Positions 35,512-46,525 of a stretch of 64,000 nucleotides of DNA are shown here, piece by piece. Below the pieces are notes generated by a model. The model ran no database searches and had not been told where the DNA came from. It saw nothing but the letters and a program-made list of their open reading frames with translations. Made by a program: the position numbers and the translations under genes. Location of the stretch: the NCBI GenBank assembly GCA_012861695.1, contig JAAOOA010000186.1, forward strand, positions 1,059,733 through 1,123,732. The letters run 5' to 3'. Source of the stretch: Trematomus loennbergii (lineage: Eukaryota; Chordata; Actinopteri; Perciformes; Nototheniidae). Each line of letters opens with the position of its first letter. Positions within the stretch are counted from its first letter, which is position 1.

Positions 35512-36330
35512 CACATGATGATATACTCTGTGTGATACACTCATATCACATCATGATATACTCTGTGTGATACACTCATATCACATCATGATATACTCTG
35601 TGTGATACACTCATATCACATCATGATATACTCTGTGTGATACACTCATATCACATCATGATACACTCATATCACATCATGATATACTCTGTGATGCACT
35701 CATATCACATCATGATATACTCTCTGTGATACACTCATATCACATCATGATATACTCAGTGTGATGCACTCATATCACATCATGATATACTCATATCACA
35801 TCATGATATACTCAGTGTGATGCACTCATATCACATCATGATATACTCAGTGTGATGCACTCATATCACATCATGATATACTCAGTGTGATGCACTCATA
35901 TCACATCATGATATACTCATATCACATCATGATATACTCAGTGTGATGCACTCATATCACATCATGATATACTCTGTGATGCACTCATATCACATCATGA
36001 TATACTCAGTGTGATGCACTCATATCACATCATGATATACTCGGTGATGCACTCATATCACATCATGATATACTCAGTGTGATGCACTCATATCACATCA
36101 TGATATACTCTGTGATGCACTCATATCACATCATGATATACTCAGTGTGATGCACTCATATCACATCATGATATACTCGGTGATACCCTCATATCACATC
36201 ATGATATACTCTGTGATGCACTCATATCACATCATGATATACTCAGTGTGATGCACTCATATCACATCATGATATACTCGGTGATACCCTCATATCACAT
36301 CATGATATACTCTATGTGATACACTCATAT
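35512..36330 (+). repeat. 35-bp tandem array in the LINE
   Basis: About twenty units based on CATCATGATATACTCAGTGT plus GATGCACTCATATCA, with shorter variants lacking AGTGTGATGCACTC. The array sits between LINE segments encoding ETIALLG and YCVEIWGN, where an intact LINE has only one such stretch. Confidence 0.93.
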
Positions 36331-36999
36331 CTCCATGTCTGAGTTACTGTGTGGAGATCTGGGGAAACACAAAACCAACCTGCAGCCGTTATGCACATTA
36401 CAAAAAGGGCTCTAAGAGTAATCAATAATGTTGGATATCTTGAACACACTCATTCATTATTCTTGAAGTCACACACACTGAAGTTTACTGATCTGGTTAC
36501 ATTTCAAACTGCATCATGTACAGAGCAAGAGATAATTTACTTCCTAGGACACTACAGACGTTGTTCATAGACAGAGAGGGGGGGTATCATCTGAGAGGAG
36601 ATCTACATCTGAAACAACTCAAGGTCAGAAGAACTCTGAGAAGAGCAGAACAATCTGGGGGGGGGGTTTCATGGAGCGGCTTGGAGCAGGAGTTCAAACA
36701 AAACACACATAGCATTCACTTTGAAGGATGCACAGAAACACTTCTTTGGGAAACTATGAGAATGAAGAAAGGAGATTGAAGAGGAGAAATGATTGTAAAT
36801 GTAAATATGTAAGTAGGAATAACTTTCAGAGATGATTGAAAGGATAATCATTGATCAGCAGGAAGTGAGGGGGATCAATAAGCATCTGCTCCCTCCTGCT
36901 CCCTTCGGACACATAGGATTTATTATTATGATGAACATTGATAAATACTTTATTCTAACAATACGCTTTTCTGTTTCTCACATGTGTTTCTTCCTCCAG

Positions 37000-37046
37000 G
37001 CTGGACCATGGTGGAGAGCAGAGGTTCAGAGCAGGTGTGAGGAAGT
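37000..37046 (+). CDS. Short NLR exon before the B30.2 exon
   Basis: Between TCCTCCAG and GTAAGT it encodes LDHGGEQRFRAGVRK, the conserved link between the last LRR and the PRY-SPRY domain in fish NLR-B30.2 genes (VDHGGEQRLKPGLRKY, from memory). It joins to 38085 in phase, making the Tyr codon of KYSCQLTLD across the junction. Copy B's exon starts at 63992 and is cut by the window end. Confidence 0.8.
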
Positions 37047-37078
37047 GTAAGTGTGGATCAGTCAGCTTCTCTCTAGAG

Positions 37079-37947
<869 letters not shown>

Positions 37948-38084
37948 CTCTAGAGACACAGATGATGGAGGTGCTATTTATTCATTAGAACATGACCTCT
38001 TGAAGCTTTATAGAAAGATCACTGACAGAGAGGAAAGCCTTCAGGTGAGTCTGGTGATAAACTGCTGTCTGTGTCTCTCCTCAG

Positions 38085-38636
38085 ATTCCTGTCAACTCAC
38101 CCTGGACTCAAACACAGCGAGCAGAAGCCTCAAACTGTCTGAGGACAACAGGAAGGTGACACGTGTGAAGGAGCTACAGCCATATCCTGATCCTCCAGAG
38201 AGGTTCTATGGCAAGGCTCAGTTGATGTGCAGAGAAGCTCTGACTGGTCTCTGTTACTGGGAGGTCAAGTGGAGAGGAGGGGTTGAAATAGCAGTGACTT
38301 ACAGAGGAATCTGGAGGAGAGGACAAGGAGATGAAGATGCGTTTGGAAGGAATGATCAGTCCTGGAGTCTGGTCTGCTCTGATGGAGGTTACTCTGTCTG
38401 GCACAATAACAGAAAAACACCCATCTCCTCCTCCCCCCTCCTCCTCCTCCTCCTCCTCTTGTAGAGTAGCAGTGTATCTGGATCATGCTGCTGGCTCTCT
38501 CTCCTTCTACAGAGTCTCCTCCTCCTCACTGATCCTCCTCCACACCTTCAGAGCCACATTCACTGAACCTCTCTACGCTGGGTTTGGGTTTGGGCGTGAC
38601 TCCTCAGCGTCTCTGTGTCCTCTGTGTCCTCTGTAG
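38085..38636 (+). pseudogene. PRY-SPRY (B30.2) exon with a frameshift
   Basis: After CTCCTCAG the exon encodes SCQLTLDSNTASRSLKLSED then NRKVTRV (PRY), ERFYGKAQLMCREALTGLCY, WEVKWRGGVEIAVTYRGIW, WSLVCSDGGYSVWHNNRKTP, and in another frame RVAVYLDHAAGSLSFYRVSS and FRATFTEPLYAGFGFG. The motifs LTGxxYWEV, WSLxCxxGxYSxWHN and VAVYLDxxAGxLSFYxV define B30.2, which binds protein ligands. The frame changes within a CTC microsatellite (38424-38462), giving an early stop. This could be a true mutation, or a consensus error in a low-complexity tract. The end, SLCPLCPL then stop, is close to normal. Confidence 0.85.
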
Positions 38637-38723
38637 GAGGAGACCACTTCCTGTCCTGGGTCACATGATGTTTTAAATGGAGGCTTCTCATTGGTTACCG
38701 TGTGTCTCACTGATTGTGTCTGT

Positions 38724-38729
38724 AATAAA
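38724..38729 (+). terminator. PolyA signal of the NLR-like gene
   Basis: AATAAA lies 88 bp after the B30.2 stop codon, followed by a T-rich stretch (GTTTTCTTG). This is consistent with the 3' end of the gene. Confidence 0.7.
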
Positions 38730-38773
38730 GTTTTCTTGAAGCAAACGTATTAAAGCTGATCCTGAAGACTGTA

Positions 38774-39230
38774 GTGATCGATACGTTCAATAAAGATTTA
38801 GAACAAGCAGCGTCTATGAAGTCACTCTGTTCCTCCTCCTCCTCCTGCTCCTCCTCCTCTCCTCCTCTCTCACACACTAACTTCAAGTATCTTGGACTCG
38901 AACTTGAATTTAAGAAACATATCAAGAAAGTATCAAACACCGTTAAATTCAACTTGCAACCTTTTAACCAAATGAGACCTTTCTTAACTGTCAGTGCTGC
39001 GAAGCCATCCCTCCACTGTGTGATTCTATCCCACATTGAATACTGTTTCACAAAACTGGTCATTTGCTTGTGCCTCAACCTGAAACCCATAGAACAGCTG
39101 AGAGAGAGAGCTATCAAGGTGTTTGACAGAAAGACACATCATGCCACCACTGCACCATCCTGGAGAAACACCATTTCTTGAGTTTTGACCATTTTAAGTC
39201 TTTTAAAAGTATGTGTTTTTTTAATAAATG
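38774..39230 (+). pseudogene. LINE reverse transcriptase C-terminal fragment
   Basis: An open frame of 135 codons includes FKYLGLELEFKKHIKKVSNT, VSAAKPSLHCVILSHIEYCF and LKPIEQLRERAIKVFDRKTH, the usual post-RT segment of fish LINEs (thumb region, then ERAIKVF). It begins with a (TCC)n tract. It directly follows the NLR polyA signal, and the rest of the LINE is absent. Confidence 0.75.
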
Positions 39231-40250
39231 TTCACTGCGGCTGTCACTCAATGATCATAACACATGATTTATTGAAACACTATAACTCAGTCATTGATAA
39301 CAACTCATTACATTGAACAGTAAAACTCTAACTACAATATAAACATTGTTCAATTCAAGATCATCTTTATGAAATGTTAACAAATGAAGACTAAACTATA
39401 GATTAATAATCAGGATTTCTTTCTGATAGCCATTGCAACACTACTGACTACATTTATAAGATAAAAAGTATATATGATATGGTTTAAGAATATTCATTAT
39501 ACACACATCACTTTATCCATTGCACAACACATGATGACTGATCCAACACTCACATTATGACAGACTTTCCTGTGCATGTTTGAGCACATTCTCCTACACC
39601 ATGTGTGTATGTAATCATGCATGCACTTATCAATCATGGACGTATACATCTGTAGAAGTCAAATGTGTAAATGTTGATTTTAATGTCTTGTTTTCACACA
39701 TTTATGTATCACTTTTTACCTTTGCTTTCTGACTCTGGACCAGCTTCAGCAAGGCTTTCTCCCCGGTGGCATCCCGTACAAATAAAGCAAATCATTATGA
39801 ATTTGTCTGATTACATATTTTACGTATAAATGGATTATATTTGAATGTTTAGAAGGTTGAATATATCTGAAAGGAGATCCTGTGCTGACAGAAGATGTAG
39901 ACGTACCATTTTTGATCCTACAGAGTCTGTCAGAGGGATGGATGACTTTCTCCAAGGTCATTAGTTATTCTCCTCTTCCTCGTCTTCCTCCTCCGTGTGA
40001 CACATATGCATATCAAGTAGTTGTATTAGTAATGAGGTAATTGGACAATCTTTGCATTATCAGAGGGTTAGAAGTAGAGCATGCAACATAGTGTTTATAT
40101 TCATTGTGCACAGCAGATTGTTGCCATTCATTCAGACAGTTAGTTAGGAAGAGGTTTCATTTGCAGCAGAACAAATGGAGCAAGTGAATAAGCAAAAAGG
40201 AGATTAGATCCAAAGCTTTCCTTCATTTCTAAATGTCTCCCACATTCATT
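39231..40250. other. Mostly non-coding; one weak exon candidate
   Basis: On the minus strand 39960-39905 reads TLEKVIHPSDRLCRIKNG with a GTACGT donor, and 39772-39727 reads RDATGEKALLKLVQSQKAK with a GTAAAA donor. Both look protein-like, but the second has no AG acceptor and I recognise neither. The rest is AT-rich without features. Confidence 0.35.

Positions 40251-40253
<3 letters not shown>

Positions 40254-40307
<54 letters not shown>
40254..40307. repeat. (CA)n microsatellite
   Basis: A pure CA tract of about 54 bp. Confidence 0.97.
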
Positions 40308-40309
<2 letters not shown>

Positions 40310-40657
40310 TCTGAACTGTGTATCACGGTCACACTGAAATATCACTGTGACGGGAAATATTCAGACGGATGGAAATAAATCTGCAGAGGAAGATAAATGT
40401 TAAATAGAGAGACTCAATATAACTGATTTCAACCGGTTTTTTTTTAGTTTGTATTACCATTTTGTTGTGATGCATTGTTGTGATGCATTGCTGTGAAAAC
40501 AGGCGTGAGATTGAGGTTTCGTTTGTTTTAATATAGAATACAAAATATCTTGATTGCCTCCCTGTGAGATTTGTTAATTATAAAGTGACAGAGAGGTGCA
40601 CTGATTTGAAAACTGAGCTATGAAAGAGTGATGCAGCGGCTCCCTCTGGTGTAGAAG

Positions 40658-40660
<3 letters not shown>

Positions 40661-40696
<36 letters not shown>

Positions 40697-40739
40697 GTGT
40701 GTGGTGTGTGTGTGTGTGTGTGTTGTGTGGTGTGTGTGT

Positions 40740-40804
<65 letters not shown>
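40661..40804. repeat. (GT)n microsatellite, interrupted
   Basis: GT tract with TTGTG and GTGG interruptions, about 144 bp. Confidence 0.97.
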
Positions 40805-40806
<2 letters not shown>

Positions 40807-40996
40807 CTAACGCGAGATACGGCTGATACTTGCGCATTATTTTCTGTTATGGATCAGTATTAACAGTCCTGCCAGTAACGTTACTATATTATCAATATTA
40901 CTTTAGTTATAGCCTGATATATGATAGCTAACTTTACAATGTTGTGATGTGACCGACGTTAGCTAACATTAACGGTAGCTAACGCCGGTCACTCAC

Positions 40997-41199
40997 CAAG
41001 ACAGCTGCCCAGTTCTCCACTGGTTCTCCTCACACCACAGCTCCATTTCTCTCCGATGGCCGTTATTTCTTCTAATCCTTGGCTGCTCCTGGTCTCTTGG
41101 ACGCCTAGCAGGCTCATAATTATAAGGTTGTGGTCCGTCATATGCATTCGAATATACATTTTCAACCTCTTCTGTGTCAAAACTAGCATTGTGATCCAT
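40997..41199 (-). CDS. First exon of a P2X7-like-domain gene (tentative)
   Basis: On the minus strand an ATG at 41199 opens MDHNASFDTEEVENVYSNAY, continues GPQPYNYEPARR and RREMELWCEENQWRTGQLS, and ends at a GT donor (40996-40995). Fish genomes contain many genes annotated P2X purinoceptor 7-like, whose cytoplasmic-type zinc domain is preceded by an acidic YxFEP-like segment and starts RxGxxxWCxCGxC; the exon end would fit just before that Cys cluster. No second exon is seen within the next 2 kb on the minus side. It could be an isolated, retro- or transposon-borne exon. Confidence 0.4.
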
Positions 41200-41435
41200 G
41201 TTTATTCATACTAGACCGGCCGCTCTCCCCCATGTGACGTCACACGCGGGAGGTCACATGGGAGGCTTTTTTCATGCGGAAGTAAAAATGTCTTACAAAA
41301 ACGACGCCAGATGTCACTGTAGTGTATATTTATGTATATTTTTTGAAAATCTAGTGTATACATCATTTTCCTACACATGTATTCACTGGTATGTCTAACC
41401 TGCAAGTTGCTCTTTAAGTTATATAATATAAATAT

Positions 41436-42916
41436 CAGAGGTGGGAGTAAGTCCTACATGTGCAAGTCATGAGCAAGTCTCAAGTCTTGACCTACAAGTA
41501 TCAAGCAAGTCCCAAGTCACTGTGGTGAGAGTCAAGCAAGTCAAGTCAAGTCATTGCTCAGGTCAAGCAAGTCAAGTCAAGTCATACGAAATTCTGATGA
41601 ATAAGCCCAGTTTCCGCATTTAAATCAGTTAAAAGACAGTGGTTATGAAAATGGATTTAACCACACTATGATCTTCATTACATACACAGTTAATCATTTG
41701 AAATCTAATTTAGACCGATGACAATCATATTAGATTCATATTAACCCTAGAACTGCAGACAATATAGCTAGGACTCAATACAGCTAGGACTCAATATAGC
41801 TAGGACTCAGTCAAAAAGTCTGTTCAAAAAGGCAGAATTCCAGGTAAGAAAATCGTATATGGCATTTGCCATGACACATATTTAATTTAAATGTCTGTTA
41901 ACACTAGAACCGCTAACAGCGTCAGCACCTACATAGATATCATTTTCAAATCATTTAATTTGTTCCTCTTCATAATTTCCTTATAAACTAAGTAGGACGA
42001 TTTAAAACTCACTTAATTGGGTTCATTTAGAAATTGCTTCAGTTTATCATCATAACAGATCAAAAAGTTCAGATTCATTTACAATAAATCAAGGAATGAT
42101 GCACTTCTACAAACAAAAACAACATCATTAAACTACAAACTACTAAAAGTAGATGAACTACATTATTCAACAGTTTACAGAAACTTCTGATAACAAATAA
42201 ACGGGAAATAAACGAGGCATCTCTTTTCCTCTCTCTCTTTTCCTCTCTCTCTCTCCCTCTCCTGACAGCCCGTCAGTATCGGGGTTAGTACAAATGAATC
42301 CCTTGGCGGTTCTTGTGTTCATTTACCGTTTTGTCTTCTCTTTGCAATGCTTCATCGATTTGAAACCAAGTCTAACGTAGCTTAAACTTAACGTTAGCTT
42401 TCTAGCTAACACAACACATTCACGCACCTTTCTCTGTGGGGTTTTTTGTAGTGACGAATGAAGTTGGATGTTTTGGTGGTCGTGTCACTGATCTTTATGC
42501 TGCAGACCCTGCATACCGCTGTTCTCTTCTTATTAGCGTCATCGACAACATAATCCTTGAATCCAAACTTCACTATTTTTGGAGTAACGCGAGCCGCTGC
42601 CATGTTAACTGACATCCTCTCCTGCCGTCTAGTGGGTTGCCAGGTTTGCGCGCACAGCGCTATAATCACCCAATCACGTTTTTTGAAAAAACTAAATGTA
42701 ATATCTCACTACAAAAACAAACGCAAATATTTAATTTTAAACAGTCAAGTCCTTTCAAGTCATCTGTCTCAAGCTTAAGTCAAGTCTCAAGTCATGAATA
42801 CCAAGTCAAAGTCAAGTCAAGTCTTTTATCAATGTTAGTCAAGCAAGTCTCAAGTCAAAAATATGCGACTCGAGTCTGACTCGAGCCAAGTCATGTGACT
42901 CGAGTCCCCACCTCTG
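41436..42916 (-). mobile_element. hAT element with BED finger exon and 8-bp duplication
   Basis: The ends are CAGAGGTGGGAGT and, inverted, CAGAGGTGGGGACTCGAGTC. ATAAATAT flanks both sides (41428-41435, 42917-42924), a perfect 8-bp duplication. The subterminal regions are dense in CAAGTC/AAGTC repeats at both ends. Inside, a BED zinc finger is encoded on the minus strand, but there is no catalytic or dimerisation part, so the copy is non-autonomous. Confidence 0.92.
42406..42603 (-). pseudogene. BED-type zinc finger exon of a hAT transposase (ZBED-like)
   Basis: The likely start at 42603 reads MAAARVTPKIVKFGFKDYVV, then CRVCSIKISDTTTKTSNFIR and HYKKPH. The pattern Cx2C...Hx4H is a BED finger, which binds the transposon ends. 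No hATC dimerisation domain follows, so only the DNA-binding part survives. In-frame upstream codons to 42669 are probably 5' UTR. Confidence 0.8.
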
Positions 42917-43167
42917 ATAAATATAAAATATGCAAATCAGGCCATGTTTCGTTATGTAGTATAATCATCACCGACAGATGGAAAGGAAAACAATAACAAG
43001 GAATTCATATTAATATTACCAAGTAACAGAAATAGATACAAAAGAAAAGAAAAAAGACCACAAAGATAAAAGCATAAACGTTAAGATAGAAACTAAAACA
43101 TGTTCACAGCAGAGTAACAATTATGAATATATGTTTGTAGTTCTCAACGTGAGTATCCTCGTCATTC

Positions 43168-43438
43168 GGTTTGTGTCGCTGTATCGACGCATAACTAAAG
43201 TTAAACAGTCACATCTTATCTGGATAAGTGGTGCAAAGTGCAGAATACCGTTTTGATAAGGGAGACGTGTGTGTAGTCTTTACTATTAAACACAATCGCT
43301 GGTAGATAGCCACAGAAGTCGTATCACAAGTTATCCTGGGCGGATCACAGCTCCACAGCTGAAAACTTCTCCACGCTGCTTTCAAACTGTGAGTAAACAA
43401 CGTGTGCTTCACTTGTAGGCTGTCTGAAGGTGTACACG
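43168..43438 (+). repeat. 271-bp direct repeat, left copy
   Basis: Nearly identical to 50061-50331 in the same orientation (GGTTTGTGTCGCTGTATCGA at the start, GGTGTACACG at the end), with about five substitutions by eye. It may be a fragment of a repeat family; it encodes nothing recognisable. Confidence 0.92.
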
Positions 43439-43654
43439 GGTCTCAGATGGACTTGGTATCACATTAAGAACGATATTCAGTAATAAGTCTGGCAAAAATA
43501 ACTGGTTTAAATGATTTATTCAAGCGTGAAATGTTTTGAACAGACATCCCAGTCAGCTCATTGTCATTTTGTAGTCCTGGCTTCGCGTCCGGATATCGGC
43601 ATCGCAACCACAACCTCACTGGTACTGAATGTGCATGTAAACGACAGAAGAAGA

Positions 43655-43661
43655 TGTGTGT

Positions 43662-43724
<63 letters not shown>
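43655..43724. repeat. (GT)n microsatellite
   Basis: GT tract of about 60 bp adjoining the inverted repeat at 43725. Confidence 0.95.
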
Positions 43725-43728
<4 letters not shown>

Positions 43729-44189
43729 CCTTCTAGCTCACAACTCATACTTGGTCTTACAAACCATATCAGAATCTCACATGAACACCACCAGATTCTT
43801 TCACACACAGTATCATACCGTCTTTAACGCACTGTCATTCCTTCCTTCATTTACTATCATACTATCATACATAAATAACTATTCTCTCTCACACACAAAA
43901 ACAACATCTCTTAAACGCACCTCATACTCTCGTACACACACCACTATCGTCTTTCACAAACAACTATAATCTAATAGAACATTATAATAGTGTATGTGAA
44001 AGAGTAGTAGTATGTGTGTAATCGGTAAACAATGTATGTAAGACAGAATAATAACCTATATAAGAGGGAATAGTATTTCATGTTAATAACAATAGTCATA
44101 TATGTAAAACAGAATAGCAGTGAATGAAATGAAATTATTATGTTATTATGTTGCATTGTTGGAGAAGCCTGTGACATAAGATTTTCAAC

Positions 44190-44255
44190 TACATAATTAC
44201 TCTGTAGCTATGTCAGATTGAAAATAAAGAACCTTGAACCTTGAACCTTGAAAGG
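44190..44255 (+). repeat. LINE-tail-like (ACCTTGAA)n
   Basis: AAAATAAAGAACCTTGAACC and repeats of CCTTGAA follow each other; 8-bp 3' tails of this type end several fish LINE families. No body of the LINE is recognisable upstream. Confidence 0.45.
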
Positions 44256-44556
44256 CAGAATAATAGCTTATATAAGAGGTAATAATAGTTCATGTGAATG
44301 ACTATAGGTATGTGTATAAAACAGAATGATAGGGTGTGTGCATAAGAATAGTTATGAGTGTGAGAGAGTATGATTGAAAAGGAAGTGAGTTTGATTGAAA
44401 AGGAAGTTGGACTAAATTCTCAGTTCCTGATTGGCTCTACGTTTTTCGTTTGACGGACACCGCCCACAAAGGCAGTAGAATGCTACTAATTTTCGCTATG
44501 CAACCTGAAGAGTAAAAGGGTCAAGTCCGTCAGAAATCAATGACTGTAAGTGTGAG

Positions 44557-45141
44557 CCTTACGGACCGTCTACACAGCAGCGTTAAAAAAATCTTGGAGT
44601 GGGCGTATCTGAAGCTTGGGGATTTTTTGCGAACAACCAATCACATGAATCTCCCGCCCGCGACATACGAAGCAAGAAAGTTTGAAGTAAACTGGATATA
44701 AACTCCGCAAACAGGCGAAAACATACCACTGTCTCTGCCACCTCCCTCCATGCCTGGCTCCTCGGTTTATATCCCGGTAGGTAAATAGGGACTGGTCATA
44801 AAGCACCGGGTGATTCGCTACCGCTAATTTCTCCTCCATTTTTTGGAATATGAGGAAATGACCTGCGGTATGTCTCTCCCAGCTTACACGCCGTTTGATT
44901 GGCTAGAGCTTGAACTGTCAGATTTACGTACACGGGATTTGATTGGCTGACGCTTCCACCTCAGCCTCAAAAGTTGAACATTGTTCAACTTTGAATTCTG
45001 AAAATCCTGAAAATCTCCGCTCGCCTGCCCACAATGCAGTTCGGCGAAAAGTGAGGGAAAGTGACGTCACCCCATTCAAAGTGAATGGGCAGAAGCGTTT
45101 CAAGATTTTTTTAACGCTGCCGTTACACTTACACTGTAAGG
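44557..45141. mobile_element. MITE with GCAGCGTTAAAAAAATCTTG inverted ends
   Basis: 585 bp. CCTTACGGACCGTC...GCAGCGTTAAAAAAATCTTG on the left matches CCTTACAGTG...GCAGCGTTAAAAAAATCTTG on the complement of the right. The inside holds several GATTGGCT motifs and no gene. Confidence 0.75.
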
Positions 45142-45205
45142 ATTAGTAACATGTATTGTGTTTATGTGATGACATTTGGAGATGTTTAAACTCAATGAGA
45201 AAATG

Positions 45206-45305
45206 CGTTAGCATTCGCGCTAGCGTTAGCATTTGCGCTAGCGTTAGCATTCGCGCTAGCGTTAGCATACACGCTAGCGTTAGCCATACACGCTAGCGTT
45301 AGCCA
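45206..45305 (+). repeat. 18-bp tandem repeat (GCGCTAGCGTTAGCATTC)
   Basis: Five units, the last two with an added base (CATACACGCTAGCGTTAGC). Each unit contains GCTAGC and GTTAGC palindrome-like cores. Confidence 0.92.
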
Positions 45306-45560
45306 TACTAGCCTGTACACCTATGCTGTACACATGCTTATTGAACAGCTAGTGTAAATAACCCCATTTGTGTTCTGTGAGACTGAAGGGGATGTTGCAT
45401 TGTTTTTGTTGCTTTCGTTGCAGTTTTATATACGCCTTAAATGTAATTTAGGTTAACTTCCTTTTTCATTTAGATGCTTTTATTTTGAAGGCGAGTTAAC
45501 GCTGTTGACAGGAAGTTGTTGTTGCTATGGAAACAACATGACTGCGAAAAGAAATATCTT

Positions 45561-46525
45561 CTATAGAGTGGCGAAGTCCCTCCCCTTCCGGTGGACCTCC
45601 ATGGGACCTTATTTCGGAAAAATTATGTATTGAAGTCAATGGAGAGAGAAAGATTATCTTTCGATCCCGTTTGAATTGTGCCACGAATTACACATATGAT
45701 GTTTGTCAATTTAAAAGATAATTTTGCAAGTAAAAAAAGTAGAAAGTCATGCAAAGCTGCCTGCCTGCCTTCTTTTGATTCTCTCTGAACTGCCTGGTCT
45801 TTGTAATGTTTAATGTCAACCATTTGTGCAGATAGCATGAAGTAGAGAAGATCGCTAGCGTTAGCGTTAGCATTTCTCCCCCGGGCCTAAATTGTGTATT
45901 ATAGAATGATCACACCGGTGACAGTACTCTTCAAAGGGTTCACGAAATATGACTACTACTCTTACTGTTTAACATTTTGGGTTACTTAATGTTACTTCAT
46001 GTTAAGGCTAATACAAATGACAAGGCTGTAATGCTAACTAACGTGCTAGCTACTAGCTAGCTTGATCCAGACACTCCTGGTCCTTTCATCAGACGGGAAG
46101 CGAAAGAACGAGCAAGACCCATTGCTGGTATGAACAACCTGGTACTAAGCACACAGGCATCTTGTTAAAGTTATCTTATCTTAGCCAGCGCCATATAGAT
46201 AGATTATATCTATATGGCGCTGATCTTAGCTATCTCTTAGTGGAGGAAAACAATTGTGACATCACTTACGCAACTCTGGGATTTGTAGTCTTTCTAGTTG
46301 CGTATTTTTCATAGTCTTATATTTCAACAGTTTTACGACAAACTGTGACTTTTTTGACATGGAAATTATTTTTAAGATTGACAAACATCATATGTGTAAT
46401 TCATGGCACAATTCAAACGGGATAGAAAGATAAGTTTTCTCTCTCCATTGACTTCAATACATAATTTTTCCGAAATAAGGTCCCATGGGACGGAAGTAGA
46501 TGGGCGTGACTTCGCCACTCTATAG
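45561..46525. mobile_element. Foldback MITE with 150-bp arms
   Basis: 45561-45712 (CTATAGAGTGGCGAAGTC...) and 46374-46525 are inverted repeats. The right tip is split by a hAT at 46526. No gene is seen inside; the centre contains a 15-bp hairpin. Confidence 0.8.
46187..46221. repeat. Perfect 15-bp hairpin
   Basis: AGCGCCATATAGATA and TATCTATATGGCGCT are separated by GATTA, inside the foldback MITE. Confidence 0.88.

Larger units (their letters stand above)
34130..36800 (+). pseudogene. Non-LTR retrotransposon with internal tandem arrays
   Basis: Discontinuous frames read VIVSCIYRAPGTCIDTF (endonuclease region), GLYPKITRPSRITS, SDHSPVLIVYHCSYKK, RAWITDGLNNA, then near the 3' end YCVEIWGN, ALRVINNVGYLEHTHSLFLK and GLEQEFKQNTHSIHF. 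These are parts of a single LINE ORF2 in order. Stops and frameshifts are many. Two tandem arrays have grown inside it (34767-35215, 35512-36330). Copy B keeps only the start and the last part, joined at 63404. Confidence 0.75.
22592..37011 (+). repeat. Segmental duplication, copy A
   Basis: This region recurs in the same orientation at 54189-64000 (copy B, cut by the window end). Anchors: 22592 to 54189, leader ATG 23542 to 55147, pyrin ATG 30515 to 60579, LRR exon 33341 to 62636, short exon 37000 to 63992. Identity is high by eye (mid-90s percent), with many small indels. Copy A is longer because of a LINE at 24.1-25.3 kb, a block at 27.1-28.4 kb, a MITE at 32331 and 2.3 kb of LINE with arrays at 34118-36418. 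Confidence 0.95.
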
